Of a stretch of DNA of 64,000 nt, positions 55,712 to 64,000 are shown in pieces. Source of the stretch: Streptococcus taonis (lineage in GTDB: Bacteria > Bacillota > Bacilli > Lactobacillales > Streptococcaceae); the NCBI RefSeq assembly GCF_029948085.1, contig NZ_JARZZP010000010.1, positions 1 through 64,000 of the forward strand, in the 5' to 3' direction. Under the pieces are notes generated by a model. The model saw only the letters and a list, made by a program, of their open reading frames with translations, had not been told where the DNA came from and ran no database searches. Position 1 is the stretch's first letter. Each line of letters opens with the position of its first letter. The position numbers and the translations under genes were made by a program.

Positions 55712-57565
55712 TTATGAATCAGCGTGAGTTGTTTCATTGGCAAAACCGATAATGGCTTGCTTCAACTCTGAACCTTGCAAGGCACGGAATTCTTCAATCT
55801 TTTGATTGATGACTTCAAGTGGCATGACATTAACCTTACCAACAAAAATCTTATCCATGACTTGATTATCAACCAATTCAGTAGATACCAACAACTCCTC
55901 ATAGAGTTTCTCACCTGGACGAATTCCCACTTCTACAATCGGAATTTCATTTTCAGTACGTCCGCTGAGAAGAACCATTTTCTTGGCCAAATCATAAATC
56001 TTAACTGGTTTGCCCATATCAAGGATAAAGACTTCCCCATCTTTAGCATAAGCTCCTGCATGGATCACCAAACGGCTAGCTTCTGGAATGGTCATAAAGT
56101 AACGAGTCATACGGAAGTCCGTCACAGTCACTGGACCACCCTCTGCAATCTGACGCTCAAAGACTGGAATCACACTACCACGGCTACCAAGAACATTCCC
56201 AAAACGAACCGCACAATAGGTAGACTGACTACGTTGGTTGAATCCTGTAACAATCAACTCTGCCACACGTTTGGTAGCTCCCATTACGTTTGGTGGATTA
56301 ACGGCCTTATCGGTCGAAATCATAACCATCTTCGGTACCTTAGCGGCGTCAACTGCCTTGGCAACATTGTAAGTTCCAAGGATATTATTTTTAAAGGCTT
56401 CTTTGGGATTGCGTTCCATCATTGGCACGTGCTTGTGGGCAGCAGCATGGTAAACAATGGCTGGTTGATACTGCTCAAATACTTGAAGCAAGCGATCGTA
56501 GTCTTGGATGTCTGCAATCACAGGAACATAGTCAATTCCTTGGAAGCTACGAATCAATTCATGATAGATCAGATAAATAGAGTTTTCCCCATGCCCCAAG
56601 AGAACCACGCGCTCTGGATTAAAGCGACTAACCTGACGGCAAATCTCAGACCCGATAGAACCTCCTGCACCTGTCACTAAGATAGTTTTTCCAGTAATTT
56701 CTGAGCCTAGGCGTGACTCATCTAGTTGAATTTCTTTACGTCCCAAAAGGTCAGTAATATCGATTTTTTGGAAACCACCTACCTGAGGATGCAATCCTTG
56801 TACAACCGACTCAATCTTGGGCATCTTATAACACTTCAAGCCAAGTTGGTTACACATTTTTAGGATACGCTCATACTCTGATGGATCAAGAGAAGGAATC
56901 GCAACGATAACTTTTTCAATCTGATGACGTTTTGAGAGTTCTGGTAACTGTTCATAAGATCCTAAGACTGGGATTCCACCTAGTTTTTGACCTTTTTTCT
57001 TTTCATCATTATCCAAAATACCCACTAACTCAAGATCACTCGTAGGATGTTGGTAGCTGTTCATAAAGAGAGCTCCACCGTCTCCTGCACCAATCAAGAA
57101 GGTACGACGATGTTCCCCTTCTCCATCACTCTTTTTGCGTCTTGAATAGATCAACTGCCAAGTAATACGTGGGAGCAAGATCAAGAAGGTGCTGAGCAAG
57201 ATAAAGAGAACGATGAAACGCACTGAGAAAAGTGGCAAGAAGGCATAGCAAAGGAGATAGGACAAGACACTGCTGATACTTACTCCGATGAATATCTTCA
57301 TAAAGTCTGTGATTTTGCTATAGCGACTAATACTAGCATTGAGCCCCCAGAAGCCAATCATGATTTGATAGAAAAGGAAGGTCAAGCTTGTATAGATGAC
57401 ATAGTCCACAGGAGCTGGATTGATCAATCCATAAAACAAGATATAAGAAACAATGATTGAGGAAATCATGCTGGCAGCATCAAAAATCCCCCAAAAGACT
57501 TGTTTTTGTTGTTTATTTAACACTTCAACCAGATCAATTACATAATCTGTCATTTTTTTATTCAT
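55712..57565 (-). CDS. Nucleoside-diphosphate-sugar epimerase/dehydratase (CapD/PglF type)
   Basis: 617-aa membrane enzyme. Four to five hydrophobic segments at the N-terminus (about 20-140), then a CoA-binding-like region and a Rossmann dehydratase domain with VTGAGGSIGSEICRQV (about 295-310) and the catalytic block MISTDKAVNPPNVMGATKR. It makes 4-keto-6-deoxy sugar nucleotides for surface polysaccharide. It follows the glycosyltransferase gene and probably shares its transcript. RBS GGAGGATACCATTCAC. Confidence 0.92.
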   Translation of the reverse strand: MNKKMTDYVIDLVEVLNKQQKQVFWGIFDAASMISSIIVSYILFYGLINPAPVDYVIYTSLTFLFYQIMIGFWGLNASISRYSKITDFMKIFIGVSISSVLSYLLCYAFLPLFSVRFIVLFILLSTFLILLPRITWQLIYSRRKKSDGEGEHRRTFLIGAGDGGALFMNSYQHPTSDLELVGILDNDEKKKGQKLGGIPVLGSYEQLPELSKRHQIEKVIVAIPSLDPSEYERILKMCNQLGLKCYKMPKIESVVQGLHPQVGGFQKIDITDLLGRKEIQLDESRLGSEITGKTILVTGAGGSIGSEICRQVSRFNPERVVLLGHGENSIYLIYHELIRSFQGIDYVPVIADIQDYDRLLQVFEQYQPAIVYHAAAHKHVPMMERNPKEAFKNNILGTYNVAKAVDAAKVPKMVMISTDKAVNPPNVMGATKRVAELIVTGFNQRSQSTYCAVRFGNVLGSRGSVIPVFERQIAEGGPVTVTDFRMTRYFMTIPEASRLVIHAGAYAKDGEVFILDMGKPVKIYDLAKKMVLLSGRTENEIPIVEVGIRPGEKLYEELLVSTELVDNQVMDKIFVGKVNVMPLEVINQKIEEFRALQGSELKQAIIGFANETTHADS

Positions 57566-57598
57566 GTGAATGGTATCCTCCTACACAAAATCACATTT

Positions 57599-57614
57599 TC
57601 TAGTAATTACTAGA
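57599..57614. repeat. 16-bp perfect palindrome between the two surface-sugar genes
   Basis: tctagtaattactaga, followed on the plus strand by ggttttttt. On the gene strand it is followed only by AAAATG, so it is not a strong terminator for the glycosyltransferase gene. Possibly a protein-binding site. Confidence 0.5.
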
Positions 57615-57633
57615 GGTTTTTTTAACTGATTAG

Positions 57634-58464
57634 CTATTTACTTTTTCTCAATAGTTTTAAAAATATAAACTGTCGGACAAATCCTGGACATAGGGCAACG
57701 ACAACTTGGATTAACACACTTTTCAGATATTCGCCATAAGAAATCTGTCCACGCGCGTGCATTCTTTGACGTGCTTGGCGATAGAGTTTGAGATAGCGAA
57801 GGCCACCACGACGTTCAAACATCCCCGCTCCCACGCGCACCTTACAAAGAATCTGATCCACATTTCCAGTTCGAGCACCTGCGCTAATCATATTAAGCCA
57901 GAGCAAATCGTCTTCCATATAGAGCCCATCTTCGTAGTTACCTGCCTTGAGAACCATCTCTTTTTTAAACATAACCGTCATATGATTAAAGGCACTTCTC
58001 ATACGTTGGTAATCAATGATATCCTCATGCTTAATCGGCACACGACGGTAAGAAACAATTTCGTCAGGTTGGTCGATGAATTCTGCGATATGACCACCTA
58101 GCAAGTCCAAATTTTCTGTTTCCATCAATTCAAACTGTTGCTCGAAACGATCTTCAACAGCGATATCATCCGTATCCATACGGGCAATGACGTCATACTG
58201 GCACTGCAAAACACCATACTGTAGTGCCAAGCCCAAACCACGGTTTTGCTCCAATGGATAGCGTTTGATTGGAATACTTGACTGTGCTTCCAATTCCTCC
58301 AAAACTTGATATAGTTCAGGTGTCAGTGGACCATCTTCAACGATAACCACTTCACTAGGTTTGAGCGTTTGATGTAAGATACTTTTTACAGCCTCTTCTA
58401 AGAAGACAGGATTTTCTTTGATGTAGACTGACATCAAGACGCTAAATTTCCGATTTTCAGACAC
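57634..58464 (-). CDS. Family 2 glycosyltransferase
   Basis: 276-aa GT-A transferase with SVLMSVYIKENPVFLEEAVK, VIVEDGPLTPEL and the DXD motif ARMDTDDIA (about 91-99), plus the acceptor-side helix YMEDDLLWLNM. It begins with GTG (58462-58464) after GGAG. It is probably part of surface polysaccharide synthesis with the epimerase gene. No signal peptide; membrane association at the C-terminus is possible. Confidence 0.9.
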   Translation of the reverse strand: MSENRKFSVLMSVYIKENPVFLEEAVKSILHQTLKPSEVVIVEDGPLTPELYQVLEELEAQSSIPIKRYPLEQNRGLGLALQYGVLQCQYDVIARMDTDDIAVEDRFEQQFELMETENLDLLGGHIAEFIDQPDEIVSYRRVPIKHEDIIDYQRMRSAFNHMTVMFKKEMVLKAGNYEDGLYMEDDLLWLNMISAGARTGNVDQILCKVRVGAGMFERRGGLRYLKLYRQARQRMHARGQISYGEYLKSVLIQVVVALCPGFVRQFIFLKLLRKSK

Positions 58465-58682
58465 AGCAGTTCTCCAATGTATAGATTTTCTTTCACTATT
58501 TTATCACAAATTTCCTGACTTTCCTATTTTTATTTGAATCCCAGAAAAAAACTAGTAAATCTCTCCTTCTTTTTACCCATGATTTCACTGAGCTAAATAG
58601 CCGATTCCCTCACACCATCTTGACATCTATAGGAAAAAGCCTTAAAATAAGCTGTTATCAAAATCAGTTTATTGAGGTGCAC

Positions 58683-59849
58683 ATGAACAAACGATCACTC
58701 TTTTTTATTCTAGGAATTATCTTAATCGGAGCGGTCTTAAGAGCTCCTTTTACGGCCTTACCGACTATTTTAGGAGATATTGCCCAAGGTTTAGGCGTGG
58801 AAGTTAGTTCACTTGGGGTTTTGACCAGCCTTCCTCTCTTGATGTTTGCTCTTTTCTCATCTTTTGCGACGCGTTTGGCTCAAAAGATTGGACTCGAGCA
58901 CCTTTTTACCTACAGCCTCCTCGTCTTGACCGTGGGTTCAGCGATTCGTATCTTCAATCTTCCCCTTCTCTATCTGGGAACCTTACTCATCGGAGCAAGT
59001 GTCGCTATTTTTAACGTACTTCTTCCTAGCCTGATTCAGGCAAACTACCCGCAAAAGATTAGCTTCCTGACAACGGTTTATGTTACGACTATGGGAATCG
59101 CGACAGCACTAGCTTCCTACCTCTCTGTACCCATTACTCAGGCAACATCTTGGAAGGGGCTGATTCTCTGCCTGTCCATGGTCTGCCTGCTAACCTTATT
59201 GGTCTGGTTCCCCAACCATGGCCACAATCATTTTCTAGAAGGGCATGAAGAGAAAAAAGAAAAAGAGAATATCCTAAAAAGCAAGCAAGTTTGGGCTATT
59301 ATTGTCTTCGGTGGACTTCAGTCCCTACTCTTCTATACCAGCATGACCTGGTTACCAACCATGGCCATCAGTGCAGGGCTAGCTCATACGGATGCCGGAC
59401 TTCTGGCTTCTATCTTTTCACTAATTAGCATTCCCTTCTCCATGACCATTCCAAGTTTAACGACGCGTTTGTCAAATCGTCACCGTCAAATCATGTTAGC
59501 AGTCATCTCTCTGGCTGGTATGTTAGGAATTGCTATGCTTTTATACCCAAGTAGTAATTTCTTTTATTGGCTGATGGCTCACCTCTTGATTGGCACGGCC
59601 TGTAGCGCACTTTTCCCCTATCTCATGGTTTGCTTCTCTATTAAAACAAGCTCGCCGGAAAAAACTGCCCAATTATCTGGTCTTGCCCAGACCGGTGGTT
59701 ACATTCTAGCCGCCTTTGGACCAACTCTCTTTGGTTACAGTTTTAACATGTTCCAGTCTTGGGTTCCAGCGGTACTGATTCTTCTAGTAATTGATATCAT
59801 CATGACAATCGCCCTCTTTATGGTGGATCGAGCGGATAAAATCCTCTAA
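58683..59849 (+). CDS. MFS transporter (CynX/NimT-like)
   Basis: 388-aa protein with twelve hydrophobic segments; LRAPFTALPTILGDI after the first is typical of the cyanate/2-nitroimidazole transporter branch. Substrate unknown. The ATG at 58683-58685 follows GAGGTGCAC; an upstream in-frame start at 58620 lacks an RBS. A good terminator follows. Confidence 0.85.
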   Translation: MNKRSLFFILGIILIGAVLRAPFTALPTILGDIAQGLGVEVSSLGVLTSLPLLMFALFSSFATRLAQKIGLEHLFTYSLLVLTVGSAIRIFNLPLLYLGTLLIGASVAIFNVLLPSLIQANYPQKISFLTTVYVTTMGIATALASYLSVPITQATSWKGLILCLSMVCLLTLLVWFPNHGHNHFLEGHEEKKEKENILKSKQVWAIIVFGGLQSLLFYTSMTWLPTMAISAGLAHTDAGLLASIFSLISIPFSMTIPSLTTRLSNRHRQIMLAVISLAGMLGIAMLLYPSSNFFYWLMAHLLIGTACSALFPYLMVCFSIKTSSPEKTAQLSGLAQTGGYILAAFGPTLFGYSFNMFQSWVPAVLILLVIDIIMTIALFMVDRADKIL

Positions 59850-59880
59850 TCTTCTAGTTTTTACTAGAAGATTTTTTATA
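59849..59880 (+). terminator. Terminator of the MFS transporter gene
   Basis: Stem ATCTTCTAGT / ACTAGAAGAT with a TTTT loop and T run. Confidence 0.9.
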
Positions 59881-59970
59881 TATAAAAATTTTACACATAT
59901 TGCTTGACAGGGCTTACAAATAGATGTATGATGTATGTGTAGAATAATTATATATAAAATTTTTACATAC
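59877..59970 (+). promoter_or_regulatory. padR promoter with repeats (likely PadR operators)
   Basis: TTGACA (59904-59909), 17-bp spacer and TATGAT (59927-59932), close to consensus. Around it are perfect 8-bp arms tacacata (59892-59899) and tatgtgta (59934-59941), and an imperfect direct repeat of TATATATAAAAnTTTTACA at 59877-59899 and 59949-59970. ATGT/ACAT words are typical of PadR operators, so autorepression is likely. Confidence 0.7.
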
Positions 59971-59987
59971 TAAAAAGGAGGTGCCCC

Positions 59988-60314
59988 ATGTATTTTCCAA
60001 CATCATCGGCCTTGATTGAATTTCTCATCTTGGCCATCCTAGAACAAGGGGATTCCTATGGTTATGAGATTAGCCAAACCATTAAACTCATTGCCAAAAT
60101 CAAGGAATCTACCCTCTACCCCATCTTGAAAAAACTGGATACCAACCGCTATCTGACTACATACTCTCGCGAATACCAAGGTCGGATGCGCAAGTACTAC
60201 TCCTTGACAGAAATTGGAGAGGAGCAACTCTTTGTCCTTCGAGAAGAATGGACACTCTACACTGACACTATCAATGGCATCATAGAAGGGAGCATTCGCC
60301 ATGACAAGAACTGA
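59988..60314 (+). CDS. PadR-family transcriptional regulator
   Basis: 108-aa winged-helix repressor: LIEFLILAILEQGDSYGYEI, ESTLYPILKKLDTNRYL and the wing segment RMRKYYSLTEIGEEQL. First gene of a four-gene operon of membrane proteins and the likely sensor of its inducer. RBS AAAGGAGGTGCCCC. Its 3' end overlaps the next gene by 14 bases. Confidence 0.93.
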   Translation: MYFPTSSALIEFLILAILEQGDSYGYEISQTIKLIAKIKESTLYPILKKLDTNRYLTTYSREYQGRMRKYYSLTEIGEEQLFVLREEWTLYTDTINGIIEGSIRHDKN

Positions 60315-60894
60315 ATATTTGAATCAGCTTGAAGCCTATCTGATGAAGCTGCCTCAATCTGATCGTATCGAAGCCATGGACTACTTCAAAGAACTCTTTG
60401 ATGATGCTGGGCCAGAAGGTGAGGAGGAGCTTATCGCTAGCCTGGGAAGTCCAAAAGAAGCTGCCCATGATGTCCTGACTACACTTCTTGATAAGAAAAT
60501 CAACGAAGAAAATTCCAGCAAGAACGACCGCTATATTTTACGCATCGCTCTTCTAGCCCTTCTTGCAGCTCCTATCGGAATTCCAGTCGGAATTGCTCTT
60601 CTCATGGCTATCATCGGGATTTTTATCGCTGCTGTCAGCGTACTTATAGCCTTCTTTGCTGTATCAGTAGCTGGACTAATCCTAGGAGGCATTCTCCTAT
60701 TTGAAAGCTTCTATGTTCTGGCTGAATCTACATCTGCCTTTGTGCTGATTTTTGGGGGTGGTTTACTGGCGATTGGAGCTTCATCCCTAGTCTTACTAGC
60801 CACTTCCTACGTAACCCGTTTCTTTGGATTACTAGTTCTTCGACTCATCCAATGGATTCTTAATAGAGGAAAGAGAGGTGAAAGACATGCGTAA
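60301..60894 (+). CDS. DUF1700 membrane protein
   Basis: 197 aa: a soluble N-terminal helical domain (EYLNQLEAYLMKLPQSDRIE, EELIASLGSPKEAA, about 1-60) and three to four hydrophobic segments (about 77-185). DUF1700 proteins commonly follow PadR regulators. Function unknown, probably envelope stress. RBS AAGGGAGCATTCGCC, overlapping padR. Confidence 0.9.
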   Translation: MTRTEYLNQLEAYLMKLPQSDRIEAMDYFKELFDDAGPEGEEELIASLGSPKEAAHDVLTTLLDKKINEENSSKNDRYILRIALLALLAAPIGIPVGIALLMAIIGIFIAAVSVLIAFFAVSVAGLILGGILLFESFYVLAESTSAFVLIFGGGLLAIGASSLVLLATSYVTRFFGLLVLRLIQWILNRGKRGERHA

Positions 60895-61834
60895 ATGGAC
60901 AAAAGGATTTCTTATCTTTGGTGTTGTTACCAGTATCATCGGTTTTTCAATGATGATCATCGGTATCCAAACAGATGGTGTCAGAAGCCTCCTTGCAATG
61001 TCTCAAAATCCAGTATTTGAAAGTCGAATGGAAGAGCTCGTTTTTGACCAAGATATTGAAAATCTAAACATCTCACTAACAGAACATTCGCTCGTCATTA
61101 CGGAGTCAAACGATGATAAGATTCACATCCAGTATCATCCAACCATCTCTGAAAAAGAAAATCTTCAACACTCTATCAAAGAGAAAAGTCTTGAAATAAC
61201 TGATACCAAATCAACTACACGTCGCTCTATAGGTTCTAGTATCGAAGGTATCCTCTATATCGCAAGCGGAATTTCCAGCCGCAATGATGAAGTTGTTCTC
61301 TCATTACCAAGAGGAAAAGACTTAAAAAATCTAACTGCCCAGGTAAACCATCGTATCCTTTCAATTGCCAATGCAAAACTCAGCAATGCCAAGATTCTGT
61401 CAAATGGCTATCTTCTTCGTATCACTGATAGCGAGATTAAAAATAGCCAACTGATCACAACTGGAATTGTCAATGTATTTGAAACCAGTCTAACAGATAG
61501 CCTCATCCAAGCAGACCATGAACATATCTCTGCTGAGGATATTCAAGTACATGGTAAGGTAGAGCTAAAGTCAAAAAAAGATATGGTCATCAAACTAGCT
61601 AAAAAAGAACTTGAGAGAATTAATGTAGAACTTTCTTCTGACCATGGTTCCATCTATCATCGTAGTCGGGAAGGATATAATCCAAACGAGGAAAACAAGG
61701 AAGATGAAGAGTTCTCTAATCCTTACAAATCAGAGAAAAAAGATACACAAGATTTACTTGTCGCAAAAGCTAGTCAAGACATCAATCTACCAAAAGAGGA
61801 TGTTCGCTCGCCTTCTTATAGACATCATGAATAA
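60887..61834 (+). CDS. DUF4097-type beta-helix membrane-anchored protein
   Basis: 315 aa with one N-terminal membrane segment (about 8-30), an extracellular beta-rich region of short repeats (NLNISLTEHSLVITESNDD, ANAKLSNAKILSNGYLLRIT) like DUF4097/LiaG proteins, and a charged C-terminal tail (about 250-315). The ATG at 60887 follows GAGAGGTGAAAGAC and is preferred to the GTG at 60878. It overlaps the DUF1700 gene by eight bases. Confidence 0.82.
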   Translation: MRKWTKGFLIFGVVTSIIGFSMMIIGIQTDGVRSLLAMSQNPVFESRMEELVFDQDIENLNISLTEHSLVITESNDDKIHIQYHPTISEKENLQHSIKEKSLEITDTKSTTRRSIGSSIEGILYIASGISSRNDEVVLSLPRGKDLKNLTAQVNHRILSIANAKLSNAKILSNGYLLRITDSEIKNSQLITTGIVNVFETSLTDSLIQADHEHISAEDIQVHGKVELKSKKDMVIKLAKKELERINVELSSDHGSIYHRSREGYNPNEENKEDEEFSNPYKSEKKDTQDLLVAKASQDINLPKEDVRSPSYRHHE

Positions 61835-61864
61835 AAAGTTACTAATCAAAAAGGAGGTCTCATC

Positions 61865-62836
61865 ATGACTCAAGAATGGTTCGAAAGTGCTGATTTCGAG
61901 AAAACAGCCAACAATGAGAAAAAAGATAACCTATCTGACCCAGTCATTCCCCAAGAAGAACTAAAAGAAAAAGAAGAGTTGCCAGTAGTTGAGGAAAAAC
62001 CTCAAGCCAATTCTGAAGAACAAGAAGCTGATCTAGAGAAAGTAGAGAGTGACGAACACGAAGAAATCGTAGCAAATACAGACAAGTCAGAAGAACCTGT
62101 TAAAGAAGTTTCTCAGACAAGCAAACCTTTAACCAGCAAATCTTTGGAAAGCCCGTTTTTACCAGATTCTGTATCTGCCAAAACAGCACTATTCGCAGTA
62201 TTCAAAGAAGAACTGGCTGATCTTTGGTTTTGGCTACAAGGTGCCCTTAAAGAACCGACAGCAAGCATTGATACAGATAAAAAACATAGTTATAATGCCT
62301 TTGCCCTGCTGACTATCTTTTCTTCTCTTAGTTTCTTCTGTGCGATTTATCATATCAAGCATAACTACTACGGCCATATGGCGGCTATCAACTCTCATGC
62401 CTTCGAGCAGTTCCCTTCACTGAATCTCTTTTCTATCTTCTCCATCTTGGTAGCGACAAGTTTATTCTTCTTTTCTATCCTTATGGGTGGATTTGTAGTT
62501 AAACGTTTTGTCAATCAGGACAATGACTGGACACTGGAAAAATCCTTGCAAGAGTACAGCAGACTCTTCGCCCTTCCTCTCCTGCTCACAGGTATTGCCA
62601 GTTTCTTTGCCTTCTTTAATAGTCTACGCTTTGCGGCTCTTCTCTGCCTCATTAGCACTGGTCTGGTACTTCTTGCCAACCTCTATACAATCTCAAGACC
62701 TAGCAAGGATAGCTCAACTGATCCCTTCTATCGCCTGCTCTTGGCTGTCCTCGTCAACGGAAGCGTCCTATTTCTCTTCTTCCTAGCAGAAATGGCACTG
62801 GTTTTTGATTATCTCCGAATCCTAGCTTTTATGTAA
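61865..62836 (+). CDS. Acidic-tailed polytopic membrane protein (DUF6574-like)
   Basis: 323 aa. The first 90 residues are very acidic and Glu/Lys-rich (low complexity), followed by five hydrophobic segments (about 143-320). I associate it with DUF6574 proteins found after PadR-DUF1700-DUF4097 genes in streptococci, but without certainty. RBS AAGGAGGTCTCATC. Last gene of the operon; a terminator follows. Confidence 0.8.
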   Translation: MTQEWFESADFEKTANNEKKDNLSDPVIPQEELKEKEELPVVEEKPQANSEEQEADLEKVESDEHEEIVANTDKSEEPVKEVSQTSKPLTSKSLESPFLPDSVSAKTALFAVFKEELADLWFWLQGALKEPTASIDTDKKHSYNAFALLTIFSSLSFFCAIYHIKHNYYGHMAAINSHAFEQFPSLNLFSIFSILVATSLFFFSILMGGFVVKRFVNQDNDWTLEKSLQEYSRLFALPLLLTGIASFFAFFNSLRFAALLCLISTGLVLLANLYTISRPSKDSSTDPFYRLLLAVLVNGSVLFLFFLAEMALVFDYLRILAFM

Positions 62837-62838
62837 GA

Positions 62839-62870
62839 TAAAATCCTGTCACTCTGACAGGATTTTTTGT
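62839..62870 (+). terminator. Terminator of the padR operon
   Basis: Stem AAAATCCTGTC / GACAGGATTTT with an ACTCT loop and T run. Confidence 0.93.
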
Positions 62871-62912
62871 GTACACAAAAAGCAGATCAAACGACCTGCC
62901 TTTTCACATTAT
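62871..62912 (-). terminator. Terminator of the DUF4299 gene
   Basis: Minus-strand AAGGCAGGTC / GATCTGCTTT (two wobble pairs) with a GTTT loop and TTTTTG. Confidence 0.75.
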
Positions 62913-62940
62913 TTAAAACCAATATCTTTCATTTATGCCT

Positions 62941-63801
62941 CTAGTTACCTTTTACTAAGTTCTCAAAATCTTCCCCCAAAACAGGTCCTACTTCTATTTG
63001 GTTGGCGTCCAAATCCTGACAAAGTTCCTTTGGAAGAACTTCTAAAAAGGCTTGGTAATCCAGTCTAGCTACTGCTTCATAGTCTTCAGGCCTAGAACCG
63101 TCTCCAGAGATTTTTACCAAGTCAATCTCCCAGACAAGGTCCTTACCAGCCAACTGCTCAACATAAGGCACAGGAACAACAGGACCTTTGGGCAAAACAG
63201 TCTTAACTCCCTGGGCTAGATGGTAGATACCGTGAACCTTACCCTCACCATCTGGGTAGAACTTAGCACTTGCAGGATAGCCATCAGACCCTTGAACTTT
63301 TTTGACCAATGCCTCAAAACATGCCAAACCATCATTTCCAAGAAAAGCTTCCAAATCCGTCTTGTCAAAGTAAACAGGTGAAAGAATTCCTTGGCAGAAA
63401 TATAGGCGAGCAGCCTTATCCGCTAGATAGCTCTTAACCGTTTCTTGAAAATAGTTTTCCAAATCAAAGTCTGCCAAGCCTTCAACCGCTTCACCAACCT
63501 TGCTAGACAAAGCCCGCAAGAGTTCTTCTACAATCTCCCAGTCAGCTCTTGTGATAAAATCAGGAATGACCACCTGATAGCCTTTTTGAGAGTCAAGGTA
63601 GCAAACTTTAAAGAGAAACTGAGATTTTCCCACAATAGCACACTCGATATACTCAAGGCGATTGAGGGGTTGACGGAGGTAAACAGCATCATAACTATGT
63701 GACTCTAAGCCATCTACTAGGGCCAAGACTGACTTAGCTGTTAAAATCTCCTGTTGTCCTAAAATACTTTGTTTATTTGGAATAAAAAATGTTTTCACCA
63801 T
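62941..63801 (-). CDS. DUF4299-type conserved streptococcal protein
   Basis: 286-aa soluble protein beginning MVKTFFIPNKQSILGQQEIL, which I recognise as DUF4299, a family of unknown function common in streptococci. No catalytic motif is evident. The ATG at 63799-63801 follows AAAGGAGACCATTT; the frame continues 14 codons upstream through the promoter. A perfect cre box at the transcription start suggests catabolite repression. Confidence 0.78.
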   Translation of the reverse strand: MVKTFFIPNKQSILGQQEILTAKSVLALVDGLESHSYDAVYLRQPLNRLEYIECAIVGKSQFLFKVCYLDSQKGYQVVIPDFITRADWEIVEELLRALSSKVGEAVEGLADFDLENYFQETVKSYLADKAARLYFCQGILSPVYFDKTDLEAFLGNDGLACFEALVKKVQGSDGYPASAKFYPDGEGKVHGIYHLAQGVKTVLPKGPVVPVPYVEQLAGKDLVWEIDLVKISGDGSRPEDYEAVARLDYQAFLEVLPKELCQDLDANQIEVGPVLGEDFENLVKGN

Positions 63802-63814
63802 AAATGGTCTCCTT

Positions 63815-63837
63815 TGAAATCGTTTACATATAGTATA
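63815..63837 (-). promoter_or_regulatory. Promoter and perfect cre box of the DUF4299 gene
   Basis: -10 TATACT (63832-63837). On the minus strand ATGTAAACGATTTCA (63815-63829) matches WTGNAANCGNWNNCW at all 15 positions and covers the predicted transcription start. Confidence 0.7.
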
Positions 63838-63891
63838 CACCATTTTCCTGAAAGATGCAGAAACAAATTTAAGATTTTTTGGTCAAAAGCA

Positions 63892-63921
63892 TAGAAAAAC
63901 AGCCCTTTAGGACTGTTAATG
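63892..63921 (-). terminator. Terminator of the gene entering from the right edge
   Basis: Minus-strand AACAGTCC / GGGCTGTT (one wobble) with a TAAA loop and T run, five bases after the stop. Confidence 0.85.
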
Positions 63922-63925
63922 TTTA

Positions 63926-64000
63926 TTATACAACTTCAGAATGGTCTAAACTCTCACCAATTGCTGCTAGACGCTCGATGACTTGATCTTGTGTCAATTC
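63926..64000 (-). CDS. Partial gene, C-terminal 24 residues only
   Basis: The frame entering from the right edge encodes ELTQDQVIERLAAIGESLDH then SEVV and a TAA stop, directly followed by a terminator. This supports a real gene end. Too little is visible to name it. Confidence 0.6.
   Translation of the reverse strand, partial: ELTQDQVIERLAAIGESLDHSEVV

Overview
The window is a chromosomal segment of a Mitis-group Streptococcus (S. mitis / S. oralis / S. infantis type, close to S. pneumoniae). This rests on near pneumococcus-like AdhE, GapA, NrdG and ribosomal proteins, a ComX-type competence sigma factor, low GC with strong AGGAGG ribosome binding sites, and a gene order that I recognise from pneumococcus. 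No tRNA, rRNA, CRISPR array, prophage or insertion sequence was seen.

Layout. 1-3.8 kb: comX (competence sigma factor), pbp2A and a divergent RluD-type pseudouridine synthase. 3.9-11.4 kb: central carbon and redox genes (gapA, adhE, tkt) plus a MORN-repeat protein, a low-molecular-weight tyrosine phosphatase and yajC. adhE carries two Rex-type operators and two cre boxes. 11.5-19.3 kb: the complete L-ascorbate system (ulaABCDEF, ulaR, ulaG). The ulaA and ulaG promoters share a 55-bp element at an identical distance from the -10. 19.3-22.2 kb: rnpA-yidC-jag. 22.4-24.1 kb: an ACT-domain/UPF0210 pair behind a long leader. 24.5-39.4 kb: the whole S10-spc-alpha ribosomal superoperon (rpsJ to rplQ, with secY, adk, infA, rpmJ and rpoA), read leftwards from one promoter near 39.4 kb. 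39.5-45.5 kb: anaerobic ribonucleotide reductase (nrdD, nrdG) under paired NrdR boxes, and a putative competence-induced small ORF plus membrane protein. 45.6-49.6 kb: the tRNA-U34 enzymes mnmG and mnmA with two Nudix hydrolases between them. 49.7-51.9 kb: an AT-rich islet of small membrane ORFs and an Rgg-type regulator. 52-64 kb: a LysM protein, L-serine dehydratase, a HAD phosphatase, a DUF805 protein, a polysaccharide epimerase and glycosyltransferase, an MFS transporter, a PadR-DUF1700-DUF4097-type operon, a DUF4299-type protein and the 3' end of one more gene.

Regulation. cre (CcpA) boxes sit in the promoters of gapA, adhE, ulaA, sdaAB and the DUF4299 gene, so several sugar and fermentation genes appear to be one catabolite-controlled group. 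Rex (NADH) and NrdR (dATP/ATP) sites tie adhE and nrdD to redox state and nucleotide pools.

Most unusual signals. (1) An ~88-nt structured element occurs three times in two spacers of the ribosomal operon (two copies between rpsN and rpsH, one between rplC and rpsJ). Its helices are kept by compensatory changes. (2) The mnmA promoter is followed by a ~290-nt leader with tandem mini-hairpins that have identical loops. (3) comX has a perfect 18-bp palindrome around its -10 and Shine-Dalgarno. (4) The rnpA/UPF0210 junction looks like an endpoint of an origin-spanning inversion relative to pneumococcus.
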